Shown here piece by piece: positions 46,858-58,093 of a DNA stretch of 64,000 nucleotides. Position numbers and translations under genes: made by a program. The notes beneath the pieces are model-generated. The model had not been told where the DNA came from and did no database searches. It was given only the letters and a program-made list of their open reading frames with translations. The stretch is from Chelydra serpentina (taxonomy: Eukaryota; Chordata; Testudines; Chelydridae). The stretch is from contig JBAIAC010000014.1 in assembly GCA_037349315.1 (NCBI GenBank), positions 25,335,001 through 25,399,000 on the forward strand, written 5' to 3'. Numbering within the stretch: position 1 is the first letter of the stretch; each line of letters opens with the position of its first letter.

Positions 46858-47455
46858 TGTCGGGGAGGTTGAACTCCAAACCTGGCAGTAGCACCCAGTG
46901 GCGACAGCCAATGGCCGTATCGCCCAGTGGTAAGAGTCAGTGGCCTGCATAGGGGAACCTGGGCCCTCCCTGCTCCACCAGGTTCCAATCCAGGACCCTA
47001 TGAATAATAGCTCATATATGTGACCAAGGGGCTCCCTTTCACCTGTTCCATGGGCCACTTCCTACCCTGGCTTTGGTATCTCTGTCAGTGTGACCAGTCT
47101 GTTTCTGGATTCCCGCTGGAGTTCTTTCTGATCATGTTCTGGAAGGTCTTCCTCTATCAGTGGTGGTCTGTCATTCCTCCCAGCGCACATGGGGTGAAAG
47201 GCCTGTGGTGGCTCAGCAGGGGGACGAGTCCTTGCAGTTTCTCTGTAGGAGCCTGCAGCACACAACTACCTCCACCCCTCGCTCTGTCCACCCAGACTGA
47301 CCTGAGCTGCTCCCTTTCGAACCCCACCTTCAGTGTGATCATGCCCAGCAGCTGTAGCTGGGTGGCCGCAAAGCTATTCTGCAACCCACAGTTCACCAGT
47401 GTGGGGCTCGTACATCCCATCCCTGTACCCACTTTGGAAAATGTTGGTGTATGTC
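46858..47455 (+). repeat. LTR-like repeat, copy B
   Basis: 'ggggaacctgggccctccct', 'ccaccaggttccaatcc' and 'aggaccctatgaataatagc' match copy A at 45577 in order. The open frame 47020-47460 (146 codons, rich in Ser/Pro/Trp/Cys) lies inside; I see no protein family in it and treat it as chance within the repeat. Confidence 0.45.
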
Positions 47456-47460
47456 CCTAG

Positions 47461-49370
47461 TTTTCAGAAAATATCATACTAAAATCAGTGAATTATTTGT
47501 TTTATATTACCACTCTTCTGTTTTTCTTGGTAGTGAATCTGTGTCTAGAGGAAGTAAGGTTTCTTGCGGAAAAAACCAAGACAATTTCATTAATTCTAAA
47601 ATTCATCAGATAGGCGATTCATTATAGTAATATACCTGGCTGTGAAAAATAGTGATTTCTCATGTGAGAGAAAAAATTACATAATCATAAAAGTCATCAT
47701 AAATTGTATTTCATATGATTTAGTACTGAATGCATACTTTTACATTCTGAGATATGATAACCGCTAATTCATGGTTCTGATTGCAATCAAGGTCCATTAT
47801 TTCTCTGTATCTGATGGTCTTCATTAATGTTTCACAACAGGTTTTGAGCTAGAGTACCTGGCTGCTGCAGCCCAAAATCAACGTCCAAATCTGTTTTTAT
47901 AGACAAAGATAGTGAAACCTTCTTAATAAATGAAACTCATATGATCAATCCCCACTGCTTTAACTTCATTTTTACCCAGGATCTTATCGTGTTAATCTCA
48001 GCAATTCTGGAAGGACTAGCGATCAAACAAATAATTTGTCTCATTTCTCTTACTTAAATCCTTTGATCTCTCTAACTAAATTTCCAGGATAGATGATTCA
48101 CTGACTGATCTCTTTATCTGTGGCATCTCTCTATAGGTACACCATAATCATCTCTCAAAAGTCATATTTTGAACTTTCTCTTTAAATATCTATCTATCCA
48201 ATGTTTTTGATGTTTAACCAAGGCCCTTATATGTAATGCTGATATTTTGCTGAACAACAATATTTTATTCCTTCTAATTGTCTTACTCTGCATTTATCAT
48301 AGTCTAATTTTGGTAAATGTAATAAACCAAATTAATATTCCCAAAAGATTTAGTGTTTTGTTGTGACTTGTTTTACTAAACACCAGTTTGAGTCACAGCT
48401 TTGAACAACAGCTAAAGGAATAACACATGACAAGACATATACATTAATGACAGATAAATATTTCCCTAATAGGTATTTATTGTTGAGAAATAAATTGCTA
48501 AAATTGAATGTCCCTAAGACACAAAGAGCCTGATTCTGATTTCAGTTTTACCAGTATAAAACCAGTGTAGGAGAGATCAGAATCAACAATTGTTCCCTAT
48601 ATAGTCTATCATAATCACTCAGGATCGGGTTGTGCTAGGCAAGCATAGGCCTCTGTTTGGAGCAATGCAGAACCACATCTCCCCATGGGATTTCAAAGAT
48701 GCTTTTTGCCTCCAGAGGCACCTTGCCAACTGGAGCCTCCTGGGGAGGATGCATACTGGACATCTCTTAAGCTGATACATATTGCTACCCCTTCTCACAC
48801 ACACACATAGCTCACTGACCCGATTAAATATCTCTTCGCAATTCCCTTTGAGATGGGATGGATTAAATCCCATAGGGCAGTTGTGCCTAAATAATTTTAT
48901 TGGGCTAGAGCACAGCTGAAGAATCAATTTAGCTAGCATGTCATGACCATGTCACTATAGACAAGGACAAGTCACATTCACCACGGTATCAGCTAGTCAT
49001 AATTAAACCCTAGTCCTACAGAGTTCATCCATGACTAGATGACATGATGCTGAACATGATTTGTCCTTGACTATACTGACTGTGAAAACATGGTTGCATC
49101 ATGTTAAGTAACTGGTTTCTGCAGTCAGGCTCTAACAAGATAAAATGTTTTCTTGAAGGGATCAGTCCTGCTTGCAAAGGAAATGAGTAGGTACTATTTC
49201 TACACATGGAGCTTCTTGGAGAGTGGCCATTTGTGCTATTCTGCCCCTTCTGCATCTGTGCAAGATCAGGGCAATATTTACCCCTAGTTAACTCACTGTA
49301 ATTAATTTCTGACCAAGTTCCAGTTTTTTTCTTAGAAAACATTTTTGAGAGGACTTGTGGTCAGTATCAT
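47461..49370. other. Unannotated tract, no gene recognised
   Basis: About 1.9 kb, largely free of classified repeats apart from a possible old palindromic piece near 48528-48600 ('gagcctgattctgattt'). Open frames 48619-48939 and 49025-49342 on the minus strand (106 and 105 codons) show no domain. Confidence 0.5.
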
Positions 49371-49375
49371 CTCTA

Positions 49376-49819
49376 GAGCTGGTTGGGAATTGTTAAAGAA
49401 ATTTGGGGGTCAAAAAATGCCAATTTGTCAAAACCAAAAAAGTGTTTGTGAAACAGGGCCAATTTCCACAAATCTTCCAACCGAAGAAGAAGAAGTTGGA
49501 AAATAAAATTAAAATAGTCAAAACATTTTTGCATTTTCAAAACCAAAAAAAAAAAAATCTGTTTCTGGTTCAAAACAACTTTTTAGAAATTTAAGATGAT
49601 TAAACTGAAAAAGTTTTCAAAAAGGAAAAAGGTGAAATGCAAATGAAATGTTTCACAATTATTTAAGCCAAATGTTTTGATTGACCTGAACCAAAACATT
49701 TTTCAGTTTTTCCATTCACAAACATTTTAGAGACTGATTCTTTGTTCTGATTTGGGACCATAAACATTTTTGAATTCTTAAAATATTTTCAGGATGGAAA
49801 AACATTTCCTGACCAGCTT
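49376..49819. repeat. AGCTGG-type inverted-end repeat
   Basis: The left end 'gagctggttgggaattg' and the complement of the right end ('gaagctggtcaggaaatg') are related. The interior is runs of 'aaccaaaa', 'aaaacattt' and 'gaaa'. Sister copies at 56535-56916 and (split) 36024-36520. Confidence 0.5.
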
Positions 49820-50122
49820 CAATTAAATCCTTCGTCTATATAATAAGAACTTGCTAGTCCTACCATCTTCTTTACACTGATTGGAGAATAGAATCATAGA
49901 AGTGTAGAACTGGAAGGGACCTTGACAAGGCAACTAATCCAGTCCTCCTGAACTCATGGCAGGACTAAGTATTATTTAGACCATCCCTGACAGGTGTTTG
50001 TCTAACCTGCTCTTAAAAATATCCAATGATGGAGATTCTGCAACTTCCGTGGGCAATTTATTTCAGTGCTTAACCACCCTGACAATTACGTAGTTTTTCC
50101 TAATGTCCAACCTAAACCGCCC

Positions 50123-52513
50123 TTACTGAAATTTAAGCCCATTGCTTCTTGACTTATCCTCAGAGGTTAAGGAGAATAATTTTACTTCCTCCTCCATGAA
50201 ACAACCTTTTATGTACGTGAACACTGTCACCATGTCCCCTCTCAGTCTTCTCTTCTCCAGACTAAACAATCCCAGCTTTTTCAATCTTTCCTCACAGATC
50301 ATGTTCTCCAGACCTTTACTCATTTGTGTTGCTCTTGTCTGGACTTTCTCCAATTTGTGAATATCATTCCTGAAATGTGACATCCAGAACTGGACACAAT
50401 ACTCCAGCAGAGGTCTAATCACTGTGGAGTAGAGCGTAAGAATTACTTCTCGTGTCTTGTTTACAACACTCCTCCCAGAATGATGTTTGCTTTATTTGAA
50501 ACAGTGTTGCACTGTTGACTCATATTTAGTTTGTGATCCACTATGATCCCCAGATCTATTTCTGCAGTACTCCTTCCTAGGCAGTCATTTCCCATTTTGT
50601 ATGTGTGCAGCTGATTGTTCCTTCCTAATTGCAGTACTTTGCATTTGTCCTTATTGAATTTCATCCTGTTTCCTTCAGACCATTTTTTCAGTTGGTCCAG
50701 ATCATTTTGAAATGTAATCCTATCCTCCAAAGCACTTGCAACTCTTCCCAGCTTGGTATCATGTCAAAACTTTATAAGTGTATGCTCTATGCCATTATCT
50801 AAATCACTGATGAAGATATTTAACAGAACTGGACCCAGAACTGATCCCTACATTCAATATGCCCTTCCAATTTGACTGTGAACCACTCATAACTACTTTC
50901 TGGGAATGGTTTTCCAACCAGTTATGCACCACCTTATAATAACTCCATCTAGGTTGTGTTTCCCTAGCTTGTTTATGAGATCATGCAAGACAGTATCAAA
51001 AGCCTTACTAAAGTCAAAATATACCACATCTATGGCTTCTCCCCCTGTCCACAAGGTTTGGTACCCTGTCAAAGAAAGCCATTAGGTTGTTTGACATGAT
51101 TTGTTATTGATATATCCATGATGACTGTGAATTATCATCTTATTATCTTCTAGACGTTTTCAAATTGTTTGCTTAACTATTTGCTCCATTATCTTTCCAG
51201 GTACTGAAGTTAAGTTGAATGGTGTGTAATTCCCCGGGTTGTCCTTATATCCCTTTTTATAGATCAACACTATATTTGCCCTCTTCCAGTCCTCTGGAAT
51301 CTCTCGAGTCTTCCATGACTTTTCAAAGATAATCACTAATGGCTGAGATATCTCCTCAGTCAGCTCTTTGAGCATTCTAGGACAGTGGTTCTCAAACTGT
51401 TAGTCGGGATCCTAAAGTGGGTTGCAACCCTGTTTTAATGGCGTCACCAGGACTGTCGTTAAATTTGCTGGGACCCAGGGCTGAAACTAAAGTCCAAGCC
51501 CCACTGCCCAGGGCTAAAGCCCTCGAGCTTTGGCACCCAGGCTTTGGTCCCCCTACCTGGGGTCTTGTAGTAATTTTTGTTGTCAGATGGGGATGCAATG
51601 AAGTTTGAGAAATCCTGTTCTAGGATATATTTCATCAGGCCCTGGTGACTTGATGTCTAACTTGTCTAAATAATTTTTGGCCTGTTCTTTCCCTATTTTA
51701 GCCTCTGATCCGACCTCATTTTCACTGACATTCCCTATGTCAGCTGACCAATCACTACTAACCTTTTTGGTGAAAACGACAACAAAAAAGCCATTTAACA
51801 ATTCTGCCATTTCCACATTTTCTGCTATTGTTTTCCCCCCTTCGTTGAGTAATGGGCCTACCCTGTCCTTGGTCTTCCTCGTGCTTCTAATGTATTTATA
51901 GGATAGTTTCTTGTTACCCTTTATGTCTCTAGATAGTTTAATTTCATGTGGTGCCTTGGCCTTTCTAATTTTGTCCCAACATACTTGTGTTATTTGTTTA
52001 TATTCATCCTTTATAATTTTACCTAGTTTCCACTTTTTAATAGGACTCTTTTTTGAGTTTCAGATCATGGAAGATCTCCTGGTTAAGCCAGGGTGATCTT
52101 TTGCCATACGTGTTCTCTTTCCTACGCAGTGAATAGTTTGCTCTTGTGCCCTTACTAATGTCTCTGAAAAACTGCCAATTCTCTTGAACTGTTTTTCCCC
52201 TGAGACTTGATTCCCATGGAATCTTACTGACCAACTCTTTGATTTTGCTAAAATCTGCCTTCCTGAAATCCATTATCTTTATTGTGCTGTTTTCCCTCCT
52301 CCCATTCTTTAGAACTGTGAACTCTACCATTTCATGATCACTTTCACCTAAGCCGCCTTCCATTTTCAAATTTTCAACCAGTTCTTTCATATTTGTCAAA
52401 ATCACATCTAGAACAGCCTTTTCCCTAGCAGCTTTCTCCACCTTTTGAACTAAAAAATCCAACTCAGTTATGGGAAAGTTGAATTTGAATCTACTGAATT
52501 TGAATCTATTCAA
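50123..52513 (-). pseudogene. CR1 ORF2 (endonuclease C-terminus and reverse transcriptase), broken
   Basis: From 5' to 3' on the minus strand: the end of the APE-type endonuclease ('LDVILTNMKELVENLK', then 'GESDHEMVEF' with the SDH signature, about 52300-52420) and 'MDFRKADFSKIKELVSKIPW'. Then come the linker and RT start ('[11 protein letters not shown]', '[11 protein letters not shown]', 51620-51816), 'WKRANIVLIYKKGYKDNPGNY' in part (about 51240-51300), and the post-palm region ('LKKWSEGNRMKFNKDKCKVL', 50600-50700). Last is the C-terminal 'LLEYCVQFW' block (about 50400). The palm motif expected as F-A-D-D reads F-stop-H-D at 50758-50769, in frame with the following coding block. The RT frame is also cut by the hAT insertion. 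Confidence 0.9.
51375..51625. mobile_element. hAT-type element (235 bp) inserted in CR1, perfect 8-bp TSD
   Basis: The element spans 51383-51617. The left end 'cagtggttctcaaactg' and the complement of the right end ('caggatttctcaaactt') agree at 14 of 17 positions. The flanks are identical 'ttctagga' (51375-51382 and 51618-51625). The CR1 protein reading resumes in the correct order on both sides, confirming insertion after CR1. The end motif is typical of hAT elements. No transposase. Confidence 0.95.
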
Positions 52514-52529
52514 GCTAAGTAGCTCTTGT

Positions 52530-53540
52530 TTCAGTCTCTTTTTCTCTTTCAGAGACCAAAATTCTTCCTAAGATTTTGTTCAGTAAAGGAGTCAGCCTAA
52601 TTCTATATGTTCCAATAATTCTGAAGAAACTGAATGGAGAGGTGGATGTGATGATTGTTTTGCCGTCCCTGTTAGTGTTCTTCTCTACAGACTCTCAATG
52701 GAAATTCCATTCTCAAAGGAAATCAAATATCAAATTGTATCGACTATCCTCTTTGCCAGACAGTAGAAGTTGAAAGCTTTGGTAATAAAGAACAGTTTTC
52801 AAAATGCTGGGTGTAGATCTGCTAATGATTCAACCAGAACCCTCTTGGTAACTTCTGATTTCTACATTTAAGGACATTTGAAATCAATTACTACTTTGAC
52901 AAGGAATTTCCAGAGATGTCTCTTTGAAAACTGAACAATAATCAATTCATCTATTTCAACCATATTTTTATGACTATGTTCTTCCTCTATTTTCTTAGAT
53001 GCCCACTTTAACATTCATTCTTCCTAAGCCCTTCTTTTGTAAAACTGAGCTTTATTGACTAAGATGGTAATATTCAAATCAAGCCCAAACAACACAGAAA
53101 GAGCAACACACATTATGATTTTTTGTATGAAACTTAGTTATCTACATTTTGCTATGGAAATGCAATTAATAATAAACAAAACTGATCAAACTGTCAATTT
53201 TTTGGCTATTCATAACACCGGTAAAAAGGCAAATCTCTGATACTGCAAACTTTTCTATGCCTATGTTTAGCTAGAACCAGAGACAAATTCCTGTATCTTC
53301 TCAGATAATATCATGATTGAAATAATAAGTGCAGATGAGCGAAGAACATATTATAGCCATGCATAAGAGAAGGAGAGAGTTTATAGAGGAGTTGAAATTG
53401 AATCTAAGCATCACCCTGTAATGGTAGAAGTACCATGAAATTGGACAACTAAAGGCAAGCTGAGAAAGCATCACTACAGGACTTAGAAAAGGAGGCTCAG
53501 TTAAGGCTGGTGATAGGAAGATAATTTACTTGCTCACTGC
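52530..53540. other. Intergenic DNA, no gene recognised
   Basis: About 1 kb beyond the CR1 5' truncation point. Nothing recognised on either strand. Confidence 0.55.
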
Positions 53541-53666
53541 TCAGACTAAGGCCTTGGCTACACTTGCAAGTTAGAGCACATTAAATCAGTCTGGGGCACA
53601 CTAACTCCTGAGGTGTCCACACTGGCAAGGTACTTAGAGCGCCTGGACTATGCAGTTGGAGCTCTC

Positions 53667-53961
53667 CTGGTAATCACAGGTGTCGGTGGGGGCTGACGCC
53701 GGGCGACGCGGCCCTGCCCCCGATGCCGGGCGACGCGGCGGGGCCCCCGACGCCGGGTGACGTGGTGGGGCCCCGCCCCCGATGCCAACACAACGTCGCC
53801 CGGTGTCGGGGCCCCGGAACGTCTCCCAGTGGAGAGGTGAGCTGGGCGCGGGCCCTGGGGCAGGCGGGGAGTTGCTGGTGGGTGCTGAGCACCCACCAAT
53901 TTTTCCCTGTGGGTGTTCCAGCCCCGGAGCACCCACGGAGTTGGCGCCTATGCTGGTAATC
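53667..53961 (-). mobile_element. GC-rich retroposed insert with 9-bp TSD
   Basis: A 277-bp insert (53676-53952) lies between copies of 'ctggtaatc' (53667-53675 and 53953-53961). The host element reads through after removal ('ctggtaatccaccacc'). The minus strand starts 'ataggcgccaactccgtggg', has 'gtgctccggggctggaac' and 'gggtgctcagcacccacc', then a tandem of four or so 'gccgggcgacg...cccc' units (53696-53800 on plus). I read it as a SINE-like element with variable GC-rich repeats at one end; the class is uncertain. The overlapping open frames in all phases come from the tandem units. Confidence 0.75.
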
Positions 53962-54230
53962 CACCACCACGAGAAGCATAGAGCTTGCTGCACCCTGGCT
54001 GAAACGCTAGGGTGTCAGTGTGGATGACGTGTTGCATTACTGCGCTGTGATTGGCCTCCGGAAATGTCCCATAATCCCTTGAAGTCAAGTGGCCACTCTG
54101 GTCATTGTTTTGAACTCGGCTGCAGGCATGCGGATATCCCCTTTCAAAACTCTGTTTCTGACAGCCGGCTGCTTATCTGCTCCAGGACAAAGCAAACCAC
54201 TACTGTGGAATGTTCCTGCTGCAGTGGCAG

Positions 54231-54267
54231 GTGTGTGTGTGTGTATGTGTGTGTGTGTGTGTGTGTG
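54231..54267. repeat. (GT)n microsatellite
   Basis: About 37 bp of GT with one 'gtat' interruption, inside the inverted-repeat element. Confidence 0.95.
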
Positions 54268-54639
54268 AGAGAGTGAGGCGGGGGCTGATGTTGGGGTTTC
54301 CCACTTCCCCCTGCCACTGTCTGAACTTACAAGACTACATGCTGACACACTCTGTCCCCCCAAAACACACAGTCTCTCCCCCCACATACACACAATACAC
54401 TCCCTGTCACACTCCATTCCCCCACCCCATTTGAAAAGCATGCTGCAGCCACTTGCACAATGGGATAGCTACCACAATGCACTGCTCTCTGTGGCGTTGC
54501 AAGAGCTGCTAATGTGGCCACGCCACTGCGCTTGCAGCTGACAGTGTGAACACACGGCAGCGTTTTCCCTGCTGCGGTCTCTGAGGGCTGCTTTAATTCC
54601 AGGCACTCTACATCTGCAAGTGTAGTCATGCCCTAAGAA

Positions 54640-55985
54640 AGGGGATATAGTGACACTGTGTAATCTTACTAGAAAGCTATATCAGAATAGCTGGAGAAAG
54701 AGAAGAACACCGTGGAAGTGGCTTGAACTAGCGCCTGATTCAGTGCCCATTGACATCAATACAAAACTTCACACTGACTTCAGTGACCTTTAGATTAGCG
54801 GTTCCCTCCTCCCCCATCCCTGTCCCTGAAAGTAGTGATGTACTTGAGCTATACAATTTGGATTGGGATCTAGATTTTGAATCTCCAGGAGCTTGGGATG
54901 TTCAGCTCAGGAGATTTAGTCAGGATTGTTACAGAGATAACAGCCAGCTACAAAATCCATACCCAGAGCTAGATTGTTTCATATCTGTGGGGCCTTTCTC
55001 TCCATGTAATATTACTTTCCCTAATGAGAGATGTCATTTAATCCATCCATTACCTGGAGCAAGAATTTATGAAGCCACTCTAAGAACACTATTAACTCGG
55101 GATTAAAAACACAGATAGCGGGTATATTCATTTAACTTCCTTAGAGAAATATAAAACTATGAGTAGCTGATTCAGTCGAAATGATAGGGAGAGATGAGGT
55201 TAAGGGATGGCGAGAAGGGGATGGAAACACAGGGAGGCAATGATGGCAATTGTAGCAGGGCATCAGGCAATTGTGAGTGATTTGGAGGTTATAGTCTAAC
55301 AAAGAACAGGAATAAAGACTTAATGAGCATAAGTGAAAACTGAAATATCCAGCAAGATGTTCTAAGAACTGGTGACAGAGCAGATCCATTAACTACGGAG
55401 GGAGGAAGGGTTAACCAAGAATGCTTTTAAAATGGCTGAGATAGCAACTCCCATTTAAAATCCATCTTTCGCAGGAAAAAGAAGAGGTTTGAGCAATACA
55501 GAACTAAAGAAGACCTTGTCAGATAGCTACAGATAAAAATCAAGCAAGGAAATATCTGGAAAAGATATTTATAAATGAATCAGTAGGTCTGGTTGGCATG
55601 CATGCTTGAAGTTTAAAATAATTAATTCACAGACTTACTGAACCACTGCCAATTTATTTTGAAGAGTAATGGAGGACTGGATACATACCAGGAGAAGGTG
55701 GGGGAAATAATGTAAATGTAGGAGGGGAAAACTAGTGCTCATATGGTGCCAGCCTTGAATGATCTGTTTTCCATAATTTTTACTTCAGTCCCTAGTAAAA
55801 TAATAGAACCAATATTATGATATAAAAATAAACATCTAACGGATACCAGACTCATAGCACCGAGCAAGCATAGATTTAAAAACAAATAATCTTGTCAGAC
55901 AAATATGATTGCTTTTTTGTTAGAGGGCAAATGCAATGGATGGAGAGAACACAGTTGATGAAATTTGTCTGGGAGAGTTTCATGA
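54640..55985. other. Intergenic DNA; one unexplained 118-codon open frame
   Basis: No gene is supported. The plus-strand frame 54750-55106 has a fairly balanced composition with seven or so cysteines, but its first part overlaps a 'cattgacatcaat' palindromic repeat and there is no family motif, so I do not call it a CDS. Confidence 0.5.
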
Positions 55986-55989
55986 ATGC

Positions 55990-56520
55990 GTAGATTCCGA
56001 GGCCAGAAGGGAGCATTGTGATCCTGTAGTCTGACTTCCCGTATAACGTGGGCCATAGAACTTTCCCAAAATTATCCCTAGAGCATATGTCTTTTAGAAA
56101 AACATCCAATCTTGGTTTAAAAATAGCCCATCCATCCCTAGATAAAAAAATCACCATGACCCTGGATAAATTGTTGCAATGATTAATTACCCTCTCTGTT
56201 AAAAATGTACACCTTATTTCCAGTCTGAATTTGTTATCTACAAATTCCACCCATTAGATCATATTATACCTTTCTCTGCTAGATTAAAGAGCCCATTATC
56301 AAATATTTGTTCCCCCTGTAGGTACTTAGATTAAAATCAAGTCACCCTTTAACCTGCTCTTTGTTAAACGAAATAGATTGAGCTCAAGTCTATCATCTTA
56401 AAGCAGGTTTTTAAATCCTTTAATCATTTCCCTGGATCTTCTCTGAATCCCTTCCAGTTTACCAACATTCTCCTTGTCAGGTATTGTCTTGTCTCATATA
56501 TTCTGTAGAGATATGGAAGA
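55990..56520 (-). mobile_element. CR1 LINE 3' end and ORF2 tail
   Basis: Reversed CR1 order: 'tagattccgaggccagaagg', 'gggccatagaactttccc', 'agaaaaacatccaatcttgg', 'caatgattaattaccctctc', 'ttaaatcctttaatcatttc', 'tgaatcccttccagtttacc'. Same subfamily as 27797-28055 and 34286-34490. Coding part unrecognisable beyond short blocks ('RLDVFLKDI'). Confidence 0.85.
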
Positions 56521-56534
56521 CAGGGTAAACAGTA

Positions 56535-56916
56535 GAGCTGGGTGAAATTCTGTAGCCGAAACTTTTTTCCAAAGGAAGATCATATGCAGGTCAAGTGAAA
56601 CATTTCTTGGGTTTGTGTTAAATTCAGTGACTTGTTTGATTAGGAAAATAAATCTGAAAAAATCTAAACATTTTGATTTGACCGTTTTGAAATGAAATGT
56701 TTTGATTTTTCAGTTTGAAATTTACTTAAATTTTATTTTTCTAAAGTAAAACATTTTTAAAAGCTCAAAAATAAAACAAAACATTTTGTTCAAACCAAAA
56801 CAAATGTTTGGGTATTTTTACTTTTTAGTTCACCAAAAAAAGAAGTTTTAAATTGATTTTTTTTTCAGTTTCTTGGAATGGCCAGCAAACCAAAAAATCA
56901 GTTAGTTACACAGCTC
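56535..56916. repeat. AGCTGG-type inverted-end repeat with TA flanks
   Basis: The left end 'gagctgggtgaaatt' and right end 'cacagctc' are inverted, with 'ta' on both sides (56533-56534 and 56917-56918). The interior alternates 'aaaacatttt' and 'aaatgttttga'. The TA flank would fit a Tc1/mariner-type element, but two bases are weak evidence. Confidence 0.5.
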
Positions 56917-56919
56917 TAG

Positions 56920-57443
56920 TAAAGAGCTGTAACACTTCAGTTACATCAACAGATGATACTAAATAAAGACAGAGATTTAATAGAAAGGGGACAGAAGGAC
57001 ATGGGGCGTCCATGTTTGAAATGGCATATCAGGACAATGAGCATACTATATGTACTGTCCCACCTGGAAAACAGCAAAGAATCTGCTTGAGGTTGTATTA
57101 GCTTTGACCCGCAGTTCATTCATCCAATGGAACCCACTTTTTGTACATGTTTCAGACCAGGGAATGCCTGCAAGTGTTCTAGCACAGAGATTCTGTGTCC
57201 ACTGGCAGAAGCCAAGATCCTTACAGATCTTTGTTTTGTGGGTGCTGAGGATTTCCTTGTAACCTATGGAATGATCAGATGGCAACTCTGCAAGAGGAAC
57301 CAATACTGTATCTTATGGAGACTACTTGGTGTAGCCAAGGATAAGATAGATAGGCTGCACTGCTCATGGTCAGAGAATAACAACATGTGATTAGATTGGA
57401 AAAATGAAAGAGAAGGACTTCACTCTATGAGCATTGATGTACA
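56920..57443. other. Intergenic DNA
   Basis: No gene recognised; open frames on both strands at 57046-57390 show no domain. Confidence 0.5.
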
Positions 57444-57540
57444 CGAGTGATTTTACTCCTGGGAGTTGTCCTATTGAATTCAGTGGGGTTAGTTGTGAGT
57501 AAAATTATTCATGTGTTTAAGTGTTTGCAGGATTGGGTAC
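57444..57540. repeat. Fold-back repeat fragment (CCTGATCC family)
   Basis: 'attgaattcagtgggg' near the axis, then 'gagtaaaattattcatgtg' and 'agtgtttgcaggattggg', the right half of the family in a diverged form. Confidence 0.5.
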
Positions 57541-58090
57541 TAATACTGTGCATGTAAGAAAAAATAAAAACTGAACAGTCATTCAATGGAGGCTTCACAT
57601 CTGGAAACAACACGAATAGAAATAGATATGTGCTAGGAGTCAACAGGATAGATCTAAGTTATAATCAGCTATATGCATGTTAAGTATAATGTATAAGTAG
57701 TTACTTATCCTTGCAGTTGATTCATGAAGAAGGATTAAGAGGCAAATACTGAACCTATATCCACAGGTGCAGAGATCTTCTGGCACCTCTCTGTGCACCT
57801 CCAGTGTGCAAGGGGAGGCAGAGTTTGGGGGTGATATATAAAGGGAACTCCATGTGCAGCCATGCATATGTGGCATTTAGGGACAGGGACAGAGACTCTA
57901 CAAATAGAGACTCTCCTTTAGTCTTCTCCCTTACATAAGGGGCATCCACCTAAATCAGTTAATTAATGGAGTAACCTCCCTGCAGTGGCTCAGAAGTGGC
58001 CGCTTCATGGTATTAGGGATCTTCATGAAGATCCCCCAGTGCCTACCTGACATGTTCAAGCTAGGTTCTGGGCTAGGTCCAAAAGTGTAA
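57541..58090. other. Intergenic DNA
   Basis: About 550 bp. A 'gatatataaagggaa' TATA-like string at about 57833 is not followed by any recognisable gene. Confidence 0.45.
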
Positions 58091-58093
58091 AAT

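Larger units (their letters stand above)
49886..52520 (-). mobile_element. CR1 LINE, longest copy in the window, 5'-truncated and split by a hAT
   Basis: The 3' end is at 49886 ('gaatagaatcataga', reversed octamer repeat). The reversed UTR follows ('actggaagggaccttgaca', 'ccatccctgacaggtgtttg'), then ORF2 up to about 52520, where it is truncated in the endonuclease domain. The total includes a 235-bp hAT (51383-51617) plus its TSD. About 2.4 kb is CR1 itself, roughly half of a full-length element. Several frameshifts and a stop inside the catalytic motif make it inactive. Confidence 0.9.
53547..54636. mobile_element. Inverted-repeat element with TAA TSD, host of a GC-rich insert
   Basis: The element spans 53550-54633 (1,084 bp including a 277-bp insert and TSD copy). 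The left end 'ggccttggctacacttgc' and the complement of the right end ('gggcatgactacacttgc') agree at 14 of 18. The flanks are 'taa' on both sides. It is homologous to 41215-42018. A three-base TAA duplication fits PIF/Harbinger-type elements. It encodes no transposase; an internal (GT)n tract and several low-complexity open frames are present. Confidence 0.75.

Noticed and set aside
47020..47460. 146-codon open frame as a gene
   Set aside because: It sits inside an LTR-like repeat shared with 45577-46050, and no protein family or conserved motif was recognised.
53634..53993. GC-rich open frames on both strands as a gene or CpG-island promoter
   Set aside because: All phases are open because of tandem GC-rich units in a retroposed insert with a 9-bp TSD.
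57833..57845. TATA box of a gene promoter
   Set aside because: The TATA-like string 'tatataaag' is isolated in AT-rich DNA with no downstream gene or polyA signal in register.
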